NCBI GenBank assembly: GCA_050287965.1
Contig: JBNKCX010000052.1
Location: 1 to 49,106 of the forward strand
Direction: 5' to 3'
Length of the DNA: 49,106 bases
Source of the DNA: CBFDBF01 sp050287965
GTDB taxonomy: Bacteria > Pseudomonadota > Gammaproteobacteria > Chromatiales > Chromatiaceae
In this document: positions 1 through 7,431 of the stretch, in pieces
How positions within the stretch are numbered: the first letter of the stretch is position 1
How the letters are laid out: each line of letters starts with the position of its first letter
Made by a program: the position numbers and the translations under genes
The notes under the pieces: model-generated
What the model saw: only the letters and a program-made list of their open reading frames with translations
Databases searched by the model: none
Told to the model about the DNA's origin: nothing

Positions 1-1
1 C

Positions 2-238
2 CTGCGCTATGAGGAGATCATCTCACCCGATTTCGACTGGGCGCCCGTGGAACATCATATCGGACATCCGGTGGACAAGACGCAACTGGAGGTCCGTGCC
101 ACCGGCCATGGTTCCGATACGACGCCGCTTGATCCCGCCACCCTTAACCATGAACTGTTCCGGTTGTCGAACGTGGTGCATACCTTTGCCTCATCCATCG
201 GTTACTGGCTGCCCAACCCTTCCGAGATGCGGGAGTAA
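2..238 (+). CDS. C-terminal fragment of an unrecognised protein (5' end outside window)
   Basis: An open frame enters from the left edge and ends at TAA (236-238), leaving 78 residues. An internal ATG at 47 exists, but the frame is open upstream and reads naturally into the edge, so this is treated as a truncated gene. The fragment is acidic and polar, with an HHIGHP motif, a TGHGSDTTPLDP stretch and a C-terminal hydrophobic patch ending in YWLPNP. I do not recognise a family. It reads toward the lipoamide-dehydrogenase-like gene 131 bp downstream. Confidence 0.6.
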   Translation: MRYEEIISPDFDWAPVEHHIGHPVDKTQLEVRATGHGSDTTPLDPATLNHELFRLSNVVHTFASSIGYWLPNPSEMRE

Positions 239-369
239 AACCGCTACGGAGCTCCATCTTGCAGATCCCATCTTGTCGGCAAGGTATGAATTTCCCTCCT
301 TGAGGTTACAATAACCGCTGAATCTTCGCCGTAAGCGGCATTAAAATCGCGCCGTTAAGGAGTCGTGGT

Positions 370-1785
370 ATGGAACAGAAACAGGTCGATGTCGCCATCA
401 TCGGTGCCGGAAGCGCCGGTCTTTACGCACTGGGCAGGGTCCGCTCTTCCGACAAGAGTTTTGTTCTTATCAACGGCGGCCCTACCGGCACCACCTGCGC
501 GCGGGTGGGCTGCATGCCCTCCAAGGCCCTTATTCAGGTGGCGGAAGACTACCACCGACGCACTATTCTCGATCGCTACGGTATCGAGGGTCAGGACGAC
601 CTTAAGCTGGACAGCGTTGAGGCGATGGAACACGTGCGTGATCTGCGCGACACCTTTGTTGAACGTGTGCGCTCCAACAGCACCGACAAGATGCCGGAGG
701 AACGCTTTATTGAAGGCTACGCCCGCTTTATCGAGCCCCACGTACTGGAGGTGAACGGACAGCACATCCGCGCCGAGAAGATCATCATCGCCACCGGCTC
801 CCGTCCTTTGATACCCGCTCCCTGGATGCCCTACCGCGATCGCATCCTCACCACCGATGAACTGTTTGAGTTGGAGACCCTGCCGGAATCCATGGCGGTC
901 ATCGGCCTGGGCGCCATCGGTCTGGAACTGGGTCAGTCCCTCGCCCGTCTCGGGGTGGCGGTAACCGGCTTCGATATGCTGGAGAGCATCGGCGGTATCA
1001 CCGATCCCGAGGTGGCGGCGACCGCCCTGGGTCTGATCAAAAAGGAGTTTCCCATACACCTGGGAGCCACCGCGGAGATCGCGGAAGAAGGGGACAAACT
1101 AAGGGTCAGCGCCGGCGAACACTCGGTAGTGGTGGACAGGGTTCTGGCCAGCCTCGGCCGCATACCCAACCTGGACCGCCTGGATCTCGCGAATGCCGGT
1201 ATCGAACTGAACGAACGGGGGATGCCCCTGTTCAATCCCAATACCATGCAGTGCGGTGATTCCCATATCTTCATTGCCGGCGACGTTGATGGCGAACGCC
1301 CCCTGTTGCATGAAGCGGGTGATGAAGGGCGTATCGCTGGATTAAACGCCGGCAGCGACCGGGTCCACGCCTTTCAACGCAAGACCCCCATCGGGATCGT
1401 GTTCTGCGATCCCAATATCGCCGCCGTCGGCAAACGCTGGAATGAACTGAATCCGGAGACCGTTGCCGTGGGTGTGGTCAACTTCCCACCCGTCGGGCGT
1501 GCCCTGATCATGGGCAAGAACAAAGGGATACTGCGCGTCTACGCCGACAAGACCTCCGGCAGGCTGCTGGGCGCGGAGATGTTCTGCGTCAGGGGTGAAA
1601 ACCTGGCCCATCTTCTGGCCTGGTGTATCCAGCGGGAGATGACCGTGGGTGAACTGCTGCAGATGCCTTTCTACCACCCGGTGATCGAAGAGGCACTGCA
1701 GGCCGCGCTATACGATTGCTACGCCCAGGTGGAGACGAAGAACCCAGGTGAGATCACGGAACTGAGACCCCTGACGAATCAATAA
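370..1785 (+). CDS. Dihydrolipoyl dehydrogenase-like FAD-dependent disulfide oxidoreductase
   Basis: Class I pyridine-nucleotide disulfide reductase of 471 residues, close to the usual family length. It has an N-terminal FAD-binding GAGSAG (about 12-17), the redox-active CARVGC disulfide (Cys43/Cys48) followed by MPSK, and an NAD-binding glycine motif near 178-184. A C-terminal His-Pro (His436-Pro437) followed by Glu-Glu matches the catalytic His/Glu dyad of lipoamide dehydrogenases. The start is supported by an AAGGAG ribosome site (357-362) eight bases upstream. No E1/E2 or glycine-cleavage gene lies nearby, so the partner complex is unknown. The residues CAR in place of CLN before the second Cys mark the divergent lipoamide-dehydrogenase subgroup found as single genes in proteobacteria. 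The true substrate could be another disulfide. Confidence 0.88.
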   Translation: MEQKQVDVAIIGAGSAGLYALGRVRSSDKSFVLINGGPTGTTCARVGCMPSKALIQVAEDYHRRTILDRYGIEGQDDLKLDSVEAMEHVRDLRDTFVERVRSNSTDKMPEERFIEGYARFIEPHVLEVNGQHIRAEKIIIATGSRPLIPAPWMPYRDRILTTDELFELETLPESMAVIGLGAIGLELGQSLARLGVAVTGFDMLESIGGITDPEVAATALGLIKKEFPIHLGATAEIAEEGDKLRVSAGEHSVVVDRVLASLGRIPNLDRLDLANAGIELNERGMPLFNPNTMQCGDSHIFIAGDVDGERPLLHEAGDEGRIAGLNAGSDRVHAFQRKTPIGIVFCDPNIAAVGKRWNELNPETVAVGVVNFPPVGRALIMGKNKGILRVYADKTSGRLLGAEMFCVRGENLAHLLAWCIQREMTVGELLQMPFYHPVIEEALQAALYDCYAQVETKNPGEITELRPLTNQ

Positions 1786-1818
1786 CACGCCTTCGGCGCT
1801 CCCGCCCCGGAGCGCGTG
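1786..1818. terminator. Possible bidirectional hairpin between convergent genes
   Basis: The short gap between the convergent flavoprotein and glycosyltransferase genes holds GCGCTCC (1796-1802) and GGAGCGC (1809-1815) separated by six bases. An outer CACGC/GCGTG pairing extends it. There is no clear U-tract on either side, so an intrinsic terminator is plausible rather than proven. Confidence 0.4.
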
Positions 1819-1819
1819 G

Positions 1820-2947
1820 TCACGAAACCCCGATACCCTGTTGTTGCCGTAATCTGTTTTCCGCGATACCGCAGGCGGCTATAAAACGCTGCACGTTGGT
1901 TTGCGGATTGAATTGTTCGTCTTCCCATCTCATTCGTGCGTTCCGTACCGCCGTGGCATAGGTCGTTTCATCCCGCATAGCATTTATCGCTTCCACCCAT
2001 TTCCGGGGATTCAAAAAATCCTCGACGATCAGGCCGCCGTCACCCACGGCTTCCGGAAGCGCGCCGCGTTTGCTGGCGATGGAAGGCACGCCACAGGATT
2101 GCGCCTCCCGGACCACCCTGGGAACCGCCTCCTCCCAGACCGAGGGCACGAGAAGAAGCCGCGTTTGGGAGTAGATCTCCCGTATATCCGCCACATGATG
2201 CATAAAACGCACATTCGGCAATTCCCGCAGACTGGCTTCAATCCAATCACGCATCTCCGTAGTCATGGACCAACCCTCGACCAGAAGAAACTTCTCCTCA
2301 GGCATCAGCTTGGCAAATGAAAGAAACGTCCCGATCCCTTTTACCCCCGCCGGATTGATCATGGTCAGATAACCCTGCGGATCCCCCTGGGCGCCGACCT
2401 CTGATTCGTAGATAGAATAGGCCAGGCTCGCTTCCACATTACACAACTGCTTCACCTTATCCACCAGAAACCTGCTCTGACACACGATCTCCACGCCCAG
2501 TTCCGCCAGCTCCACCAGTCCCCGTGCGTCGATCACCGAATCCCGTATATAGACTATGCCGGGAATCCCAAGCCGGACTCCCAGCTTCAGTATGTTTTTC
2601 ATCCCTTCCAGTTGCGACCAGATAACCGTCGGTTTAAAGAACCGTATGGCGCTTTCCAGGGATTCATAGAACACCTCCCGCGCCACCATCCTGTTTTCAT
2701 AACCGCAATCGAACAGCAGTTCCTCGCCGTTTCGTTCAAGCCCCTTAATACCCAACACATCATATTCGGCCGCATCCGGGATGCGACTCCCGCCACCCCC
2801 CGTGGTTGTAAGCGCCATACACTCCGCGCCATGATCCTTGACCAGCATGCGGATCAACGCGTCAGAGGAGCGGGCGGCGCCACCGAGCCGAAGAGGGAAA
2901 AAAGGACGTTCACTGGCGTAAAGAAGCCGTAATTTGTTATCAGGCAT
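1820..2947 (-). CDS. Glycosyltransferase family 4/1 (GT-B fold)
   Basis: 375-residue cytoplasmic glycosyltransferase. The N-terminal half starts with the LRLLYASERPFFP segment and the GGAARSS loop typical of GT-B acceptor domains. The C-terminal half carries the PSVWEEAVPRVVRE block, whose Glu273 and Glu281 form the EX7E nucleotide-sugar-binding motif, followed by a CGVPSIAS segment and a GGLIVE segment. The family transfers sugars from NDP-sugars to glycans or lipids; donor and acceptor cannot be read from the sequence. It is a single gene in the same orientation as the small genes upstream of it, and no polysaccharide cluster surrounds it. Confidence 0.85.
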   Translation of the reverse strand: MPDNKLRLLYASERPFFPLRLGGAARSSDALIRMLVKDHGAECMALTTTGGGGSRIPDAAEYDVLGIKGLERNGEELLFDCGYENRMVAREVFYESLESAIRFFKPTVIWSQLEGMKNILKLGVRLGIPGIVYIRDSVIDARGLVELAELGVEIVCQSRFLVDKVKQLCNVEASLAYSIYESEVGAQGDPQGYLTMINPAGVKGIGTFLSFAKLMPEEKFLLVEGWSMTTEMRDWIEASLRELPNVRFMHHVADIREIYSQTRLLLVPSVWEEAVPRVVREAQSCGVPSIASKRGALPEAVGDGGLIVEDFLNPRKWVEAINAMRDETTYATAVRNARMRWEDEQFNPQTNVQRFIAACGIAENRLRQQQGIGVS

Positions 2948-3018
2948 TTACTGACTTGAGGACATAGAAAGGTCTAAATCGGCAATCCCGAGTATTCTAA
3001 GCCGGTAGCACTTCCGGT

Positions 3019-3414
3019 TCAATTTACCGAGGAACGGAGCGAGTTCGAATAGGACCCGGCGTTTCCGGTAAACCCCTGTACATTTGTTGATTTCAGGCCC
3101 AATCCCCGCCAGAACTCAGGAGGATAGGAAAGATTTTCCTTTATCTGCCGTTGGTCGGCGTTGAGCTCATAACCGTTATCCAGCTTATTATATTCGACGA
3201 ATTGGCTGTATAGGGGATCCCATTCACCGGTGAACCTGATCTCCTCAAGGGTGTTCGGATATTCGCCGGTTCTTATACGGTGCAGCTCCACGAGCGCTAT
3301 TGCTGTCTTAAACCCCTGATCCACGAATTTTTCCTGAGCGTCCGGCATGAACGACATGGGATCGCACGCCGACACCAGGAACGCCATAAATAACAACAGC
3401 AGTGCTCTTTTCAT
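3019..3414 (-). CDS. Small lipoprotein with a pseudopilin-like segment
   Basis: 131 residues with a lipoprotein signal: a hydrophobic stretch followed by LVSAC, so Cys17 would be acylated. After the signal comes a segment resembling the first globular helix of GspG-type pseudopilins (AIALVELHRIRTGEYPNTLEEI), where a helix is followed by a G-x-YP-x-T turn. There is no prepilin peptidase site, so it is not a pilin itself. The Asn/Ser-rich tail is probably flexible. It is probably membrane anchored. The function is unknown; the downstream neighbour on this strand is the glycosyltransferase, and the HhH gene lies 39 bp upstream. Confidence 0.75.
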   Translation of the reverse strand: MKRALLLLFMAFLVSACDPMSFMPDAQEKFVDQGFKTAIALVELHRIRTGEYPNTLEEIRFTGEWDPLYSQFVEYNKLDNGYELNADQRQIKENLSYPPEFWRGLGLKSTNVQGFTGNAGSYSNSLRSSVN

Positions 3415-3453
3415 TTCATGCGCCCCCGAAGCGATTTACCGGAATTTTCCCAG

Positions 3454-3747
3454 TCAACTCCCATCCGCGGCAAGTTTTTGCTTACGCTCCGCCGTATAGG
3501 CCCACCACGGCCGTTTGGGCTGGCCCTCCATAAACCTGACCGCGGAGATAAATACGTCAATAACGCAAGGGTCGTGTCGCCGGCCTGTTTTTCCGCACAG
3601 ATCGTCGTACAGCGCGTAGGGATCGCGACCGACCAGGTCCCTCGGATTAAAAATCCCAATCAGACGCAGATCTTCCGCGCAAGCCGGACCTATATTGGGA
3701 ATCTGCTCCAATCTTATGTATTGCTCACGATCCTCCGAATAAACCAC
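3454..3747 (-). CDS. Cdd1-type helix-hairpin-helix protein
   Basis: 97-residue protein built around a helix-hairpin-helix (IPNIGPACAEDLRLIGI, about 16-32). This is followed by a DPYALYDDLC helix, the GRRHDPCVIDVF segment and a C-terminal PWWAYTAERK motif. This order matches the small Cdd1 / pathogenicity-locus family, also annotated as mitomycin-resistance-like. The HhH suggests non-specific DNA contact. Members are usually stand-alone and poorly characterised. It lies between the lipoprotein gene and the monooxygenase-fold gene on the same strand. Confidence 0.8.
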   Translation of the reverse strand: MVYSEDREQYIRLEQIPNIGPACAEDLRLIGIFNPRDLVGRDPYALYDDLCGKTGRRHDPCVIDVFISAVRFMEGQPKRPWWAYTAERKQKLAADGS

Positions 3748-3846
3748 GGTATCCCTCTATTTTTTTCAGCCCTTTAGCCAAGCCGACACGATAACGACGT
3801 ATCCACCGACCGTCCTCGCCAGAGTGTTTTTCGCTCAATAAAACAC

Positions 3847-4137
3847 TCATATCTCAATACGATCGAAATATTTTATTTCCGGAGGCGCCTCAAGAAATGT
3901 GATTAACTCGGCCATGACACCGGTGCCCGCGATGGTATCGATATACTTTTGATGATCATTGGCGGACAACCACTCCTCATCGAATATCATTTTTCTCGAT
4001 GCCTGATCCAAAAAAACCGTCACGTTCAGACAACCCTCGAACCCGCGGGTATTCGGCAGGTTTGCCGCCAGAAAAGGCAACAGCTTATCCTGGACCCCCT
4101 CCTTAACGATCGACTCAATAACCACTTTCTTGCTCAT
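3847..4137 (-). CDS. Antibiotic biosynthesis monooxygenase (ABM)-fold protein
   Basis: 96 residues, the usual size for a single dimeric alpha-beta ABM domain. It begins with a VVIESIVKEG strand, then a helix (DKLLPFLAANLPNTRGFEGC), an NVTVFLD strand, an EEWLSANDHQKYI segment and a final helix and strand. Family members act on quinols or other small aromatics, or bind metabolites without cofactor. The W-x(4,5)-H-x3-Y pattern is the most recognisable part. The AraC regulator lies immediately upstream on the same strand, so it is a candidate target. Confidence 0.75.
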   Translation of the reverse strand: MSKKVVIESIVKEGVQDKLLPFLAANLPNTRGFEGCLNVTVFLDQASRKMIFDEEWLSANDHQKYIDTIAGTGVMAELITFLEAPPEIKYFDRIEI

Positions 4138-4228
4138 TTCTCATCTCCTGTAAGTTATAACAAGGAGACAGGGTAGCCTGAAGAAATAAGTCCGCTACCA
4201 GAAGCTGGTCAGAAATACGGGTTTCTGC

Positions 4229-5128
4229 TCATTCTTCGGATTGTATCCGCTTGGGCGTTTTCCCGTATTTCTTCTTAAAGGCCTCGATGAAGTGAGAAAT
4301 ATTTCCGTATCCGACTTCCGCAGCGACGGCGGTTACGGACCATCCGCTTTTTGACAGCAACGAGTGCGCGTGCGCCAGGCGCCTGTGAATTAACCACTGT
4401 TTCGGAGTGGTACGGTAGAGAGCCTTGAATTCCCGATTAAACGCCGAAACACTACGCCCGGATAATGCCGCTAATTCCTTGGCACTTACACCGGAGATCG
4501 CATATTGATCCATCAAACGCCTTATATTCCTTTTTGCCCTACCGGTTTGAACCGCCAGCAATCCTGCTCTCAGACCCCCATCGTCATATATATCCAGCAA
4601 ATACAACAATTCCAGCAGCTTCAGCTGCAGCAGATGCGGTGAATTGTTCAATGATTCATAGATCGAGCCGAACGAGGCGAAATACTCCTTGACCGCGCGG
4701 CCCACCCGTATCTTGCGAATAGCCTGTTCATTTGACACCGGCACGGCTGAAACGGACCCGACAGAAAGGAACCGGGACAACACATCTGATCCAAAGAACA
4801 ACAGATAGGCATTTAATCCATTTCCTTCATGGATATAGTCCGAATACAGATTCAATCCTTTTGGCAAGAATATCGCCTCGCCGGAGTTGATCTCAACCGA
4901 ATCGTTATTGCAGGTCGTTATAACCTCTTTCCCGGTCTCGATATATACAATACAGGGTACTCTGGTATGGAACTCGATATTGATCAGATCGCGCTCCAGA
5001 TCCTTATGGAAAATCGCGGACTCGCCGTTAAACAGCATCGGCTTGATATCCCGCATCTCATATAGTGCTTTCGGAATATCAAGTACGCCGGATGCACAAT
5101 ATTGCGCCAGTGTCTGCGGCGGATGCAT
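4229..5128 (-). CDS. AraC-family transcriptional regulator
   Basis: 299 residues. The N-terminal half is cupin-like (FHTRVPCIVYIETGKE, then EINSGEAIFLPKG), resembling the sensor part of AraC regulators. The C-terminal ~100 residues carry two helix-turn-helix units: the first around SAKELAALSGRSVSAFNREF and the second around SVTAVAAEVGYGNISHFIEA, ending in KKKYGKTPKR. It should bind promoter DNA as a one-component sensor. The ABM protein and the Cdd1-like protein follow on the same strand and are possible regulon members; no ligand can be inferred. Confidence 0.88.
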   Translation of the reverse strand: MHPPQTLAQYCASGVLDIPKALYEMRDIKPMLFNGESAIFHKDLERDLINIEFHTRVPCIVYIETGKEVITTCNNDSVEINSGEAIFLPKGLNLYSDYIHEGNGLNAYLLFFGSDVLSRFLSVGSVSAVPVSNEQAIRKIRVGRAVKEYFASFGSIYESLNNSPHLLQLKLLELLYLLDIYDDGGLRAGLLAVQTGRAKRNIRRLMDQYAISGVSAKELAALSGRSVSAFNREFKALYRTTPKQWLIHRRLAHAHSLLSKSGWSVTAVAAEVGYGNISHFIEAFKKKYGKTPKRIQSEE

Positions 5129-5258
5129 ATATGTCCTTATCTGCCTATAGCTCCCGGGATTTACCTAACCCCGATAAGTTTCCGTCAGGATATTTTTCCA
5201 GAATTGCAGATTGCAACCATACATCTCCTGCAAGGCATCGTATACCAGACTGCCCGGT

Positions 5259-5489
5259 TTATTTGAATTTTCCGACCACCAGAGTCCCGAACAGAATAGC
5301 TGACCCCAAGAATATCAAAATTGTGCCGACAATTTTCGGCAGCTTGTTATTGGTTTCTTCCGATATCACCCTGGCAAACGTGCTGCGCAAACGCAGCAAA
5401 TTCCATTTATACGGCAAAAGCCACCCGGAAACCCCTATTGCTACAGCTAAAACACCAATTGCAAGTTGTTGGATTATCTGTTCTTCCAT
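5259..5489 (-). CDS. Small two-helix membrane protein, unknown function
   Basis: 76 residues with two predicted transmembrane stretches (about 8-25, IGVLAVAIGVSGWLLPY, and about 53-71, VGTILIFLGSAILFGTLVVG) joined by a charged loop. No family is recognised. Its start overlaps the stop of the upstream membrane-protein gene by 16 bases, which suggests the two are translated as a pair. It is the last gene of the AT-richer accessory block. Confidence 0.65.
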   Translation of the reverse strand: MEEQIIQQLAIGVLAVAIGVSGWLLPYKWNLLRLRSTFARVISEETNNKLPKIVGTILIFLGSAILFGTLVVGKFK

Positions 5490-5800
5490 ACATACCCCCC
5501 AATATACCTAAACACCAACGACACAATAACTCCCGCAAGAAACCAAAAAATTACCAGGAAAACTATAGTAATGGGCGCATAATTAGGCGTCATTCTCCCG
5601 AATACAAACAGAGTAAGTTCACGCATCAACTCTCGATTCTCCAGAAAAGGCATGAGCTTCGTCGGGGCTATGGCGACATAAAGAAGCGGATGCGAATAAG
5701 GCTCCGGCACCAGAAACGCATTAGCCATAAAAAACGCCGGTACTGCCAGCCCGACAACCAGATGTTTTACTGAAGGCTTTATTCTTCTCTTTGACTCCAT
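5474..5800 (-). CDS. Small integral membrane protein, unknown function
   Basis: 108 residues counted from the ATG at 5800 (MESKRR...). A longer reading from 5902 would add an Arg-rich leader that runs into the spacer repeat, so the shorter start is preferred. Two or three membrane segments are visible: LVVGLAVPAFFMANAFLV, LLYVAIAPTKLMPFL and ITIVFLVIFWFLAGVIVSLV. The basic N-terminus would stay in the cytoplasm. No family is recognised. It overlaps the next membrane-protein gene by 16 bases. Immediately upstream of the ATG there is no strong ribosome site, as is common for the first gene of an integron cassette. Confidence 0.65.
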   Translation of the reverse strand: MESKRRIKPSVKHLVVGLAVPAFFMANAFLVPEPYSHPLLYVAIAPTKLMPFLENRELMRELTLFVFGRMTPNYAPITIVFLVIFWFLAGVIVSLVFRYIGGYVWKNR

Positions 5801-5806
5801 TCGTAC

Positions 5807-5968
5807 ACCCAACGCTAAAGCTAAGCGGAGAGAATCCTCAACGCCGCGACGGATCGGTTGGAGTAATTGGCATCGCGCATATTGCCCGCTATCGCCTCTC
5901 ATCAGCGGTCGAGTGCTGCTGGGGGAGCCGGCAGCACGAGGTCCGGCCGCTTGCGTTTGTCAGGCGGC
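5807..5968 (-). repeat. Possible attC-like recombination spacer (inverted-repeat rich)
   Basis: The gap between two same-strand ORFan genes begins (plus strand) with ACCCAAC (5807-5813) followed by CTAAGCGG. It ends with CCGCTTGC directly followed by GTTTGTC (5955-5961). Read in the gene direction, the right end is GCGTTGGGT, matching the GTTRRRY core of attC sites, and AAGCGG/CCGCTT forms the inner inverted pair. The left core (GACAAAC) fits the consensus poorly. An internal hairpin GTGCTGC/GCAGCAC also lies within. The attC reading is tentative. Confidence 0.35.
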
Positions 5969-5976
5969 CATAGTCT

Positions 5977-6648
5977 CTACTCACGAATAGCACCCGCAAA
6001 ATGCCTCATGGGAATTTCATTGTAACGAGATAAAAGCTTTGAAAATCTATGCCACATTTCTGAAACGGTTATCCCACCACCATGCGCGCTTACAGATATC
6101 TCCGTCACTCTATTATCCAGAATAGAATAGAGACGCAGTATTACAGCATCTGAGAATTGATCGTCGTTGTAGAGGAAAATCGCTTGTCGATCGGATCGCT
6201 CAATTACCCACAGCCCCTTCCACATGGAAGAACTGGATATTTCACTCGGGGTAAGCATAACCCGTTCAGGTGGGCCGGGGACGATTGGTAATTGCGGTGC
6301 CAGTTCTTCAATTTCTGATTTTGCGTACGCGAGAAAGTCCTCTTCGAACGACACCTCCACGGAAGCACTATAGTCCGCCAGAGTCAGGTCGCCCGTGCCG
6401 TCTGCTTTAACGGCCTTCTTATCGATCTCACCGTAAAACAGATACTCGCCCATCGCCTCTCTTCCCCAGCTAAATACTTCATAAAGGGTTCTGACCTGTT
6501 CCGAATCCGGCGGCACTTCATATAACACGACGATTTCCATTGAGGCGCTGTTGGTCTCTTGAGCGTGTAGATCCAATGAAGACATTCCCATACATAACCA
6601 AGATAAAAGTACTAATGTTATCTTTAATGCCGGGCTTCTAATACTCAT
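5977..6648 (-). CDS. Secreted hypothetical protein
   Basis: 223 residues with a cleavable signal peptide (hydrophobic core ITLVLLSWLCMGM, likely cut after LHAQ). The mature part is acidic and mixed alpha/beta, with no cysteine clusters or recognisable catalytic motif. It contains PGPPERVMLTPSE and a SVSAHGGGITVSEMW segment near the C-terminus. I do not recognise a family. Flanking spacers resemble cassette boundaries, and base composition is lower in GC than the housekeeping genes around it. Confidence 0.7.
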   Translation of the reverse strand: MSIRSPALKITLVLLSWLCMGMSSLDLHAQETNSASMEIVVLYEVPPDSEQVRTLYEVFSWGREAMGEYLFYGEIDKKAVKADGTGDLTLADYSASVEVSFEEDFLAYAKSEIEELAPQLPIVPGPPERVMLTPSEISSSSMWKGLWVIERSDRQAIFLYNDDQFSDAVILRLYSILDNRVTEISVSAHGGGITVSEMWHRFSKLLSRYNEIPMRHFAGAIRE

Positions 6649-6685
6649 GATAATGCCGCAACTCTCCGAGAGAACAATCTTTACC

Positions 6686-6756
6686 GCCTAACGCCCCAAT
6701 AACCTACATCTGGAGCGTAGCGTAAGCTGTCCGGCGCCGCAGGCGCGTAGTTGACT
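6686..6756 (-). repeat. Possible attC-like site
   Basis: The 71-base spacer starts (plus strand) with GCCTAACG and ends with GTTGACT. Read in the gene direction the 3' end is GCGTTAGGC, a perfect GTTRRRY core, and the 5' end AGTCAAC differs from RYYYAAC by one base. The interior holds a GCGCC/GGCGC self-complementary stretch. Position (just after a stop codon) and length fit an attC, but the L-box pairing is weak. Confidence 0.4.
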
Positions 6757-6762
6757 GGTTTT

Positions 6763-7314
6763 TTAGTTGCCACTCTCTCTAAAATCGATAACTTGCGCCA
6801 TGTGATCTTCTTTAGGATCAAACTTAATTCGTGCATAGTCTTTTAAAAATATGGACACACAGCCATCGATTGAGATCAAAGCCCCTTCTTTGTCTATTGT
6901 CGTTTCGCCGCACAGCTCTATAGATGAAACGCCTGTGCTGTTATTGACAATGTCTAACTTTTTGACAGAATTAAAACAATAGCTACCAAACTTGTGGAAT
7001 TTGGCTTTTAGCTCTCCGTTGAGATGAAGGTCGAAATACAGCATTGGCATGCCTCCACACGCACCATGACCAATCGGCTCCCGGATCATATACGCAAACT
7101 GGAATTTATCTCCCCCCACCTCACACTGAACAGAGCCGTCATTAGTGTAACGAGTCGTCGGCCCTCTATCGTAAATTTCTTTTTCGCCGGAGACTGTGAC
7201 AGTAAATCTCTCTTTATCAATACAGCTTATATCAAAAGCATCGCCAACACCTTCTTCCGCCATTGCCATTGAGTTAGAAAGAAATAAGGCCAAAATGGTT
7301 AGGATATTTTTCAC
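6763..7314 (-). CDS. Secreted hypothetical protein, AT-rich
   Basis: 183 residues with a signal peptide (ILTILALFLSNSMAMAEE, likely cut at AMA). The mature protein has several cysteines (for example in FDISCIDKE, SVQCEVGGD, HGACGGMP, GSYCFNS, ELCGET and DGCVS), probably forming periplasmic disulfides. A conserved-looking FQFAYMIREPIGHGACGGMP segment sits mid-protein. I do not recognise a family. Codon usage is markedly more AT-rich than the FGE-TPR and ettA genes next to it, consistent with recent acquisition. Confidence 0.7.
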   Translation of the reverse strand: MKNILTILALFLSNSMAMAEEGVGDAFDISCIDKERFTVTVSGEKEIYDRGPTTRYTNDGSVQCEVGGDKFQFAYMIREPIGHGACGGMPMLYFDLHLNGELKAKFHKFGSYCFNSVKKLDIVNNSTGVSSIELCGETTIDKEGALISIDGCVSIFLKDYARIKFDPKEDHMAQVIDFRESGN

Positions 7315-7431
7315 TTATGCTCCCTGGCAACTAACATTGAGTAACGTGCGATCTGCCTGTTAATCCGACTATACAATTCTCGGTGATTTCATCAGCCACG
7401 CCCAGATACCTAAATTCGTGCATATCGCCTG

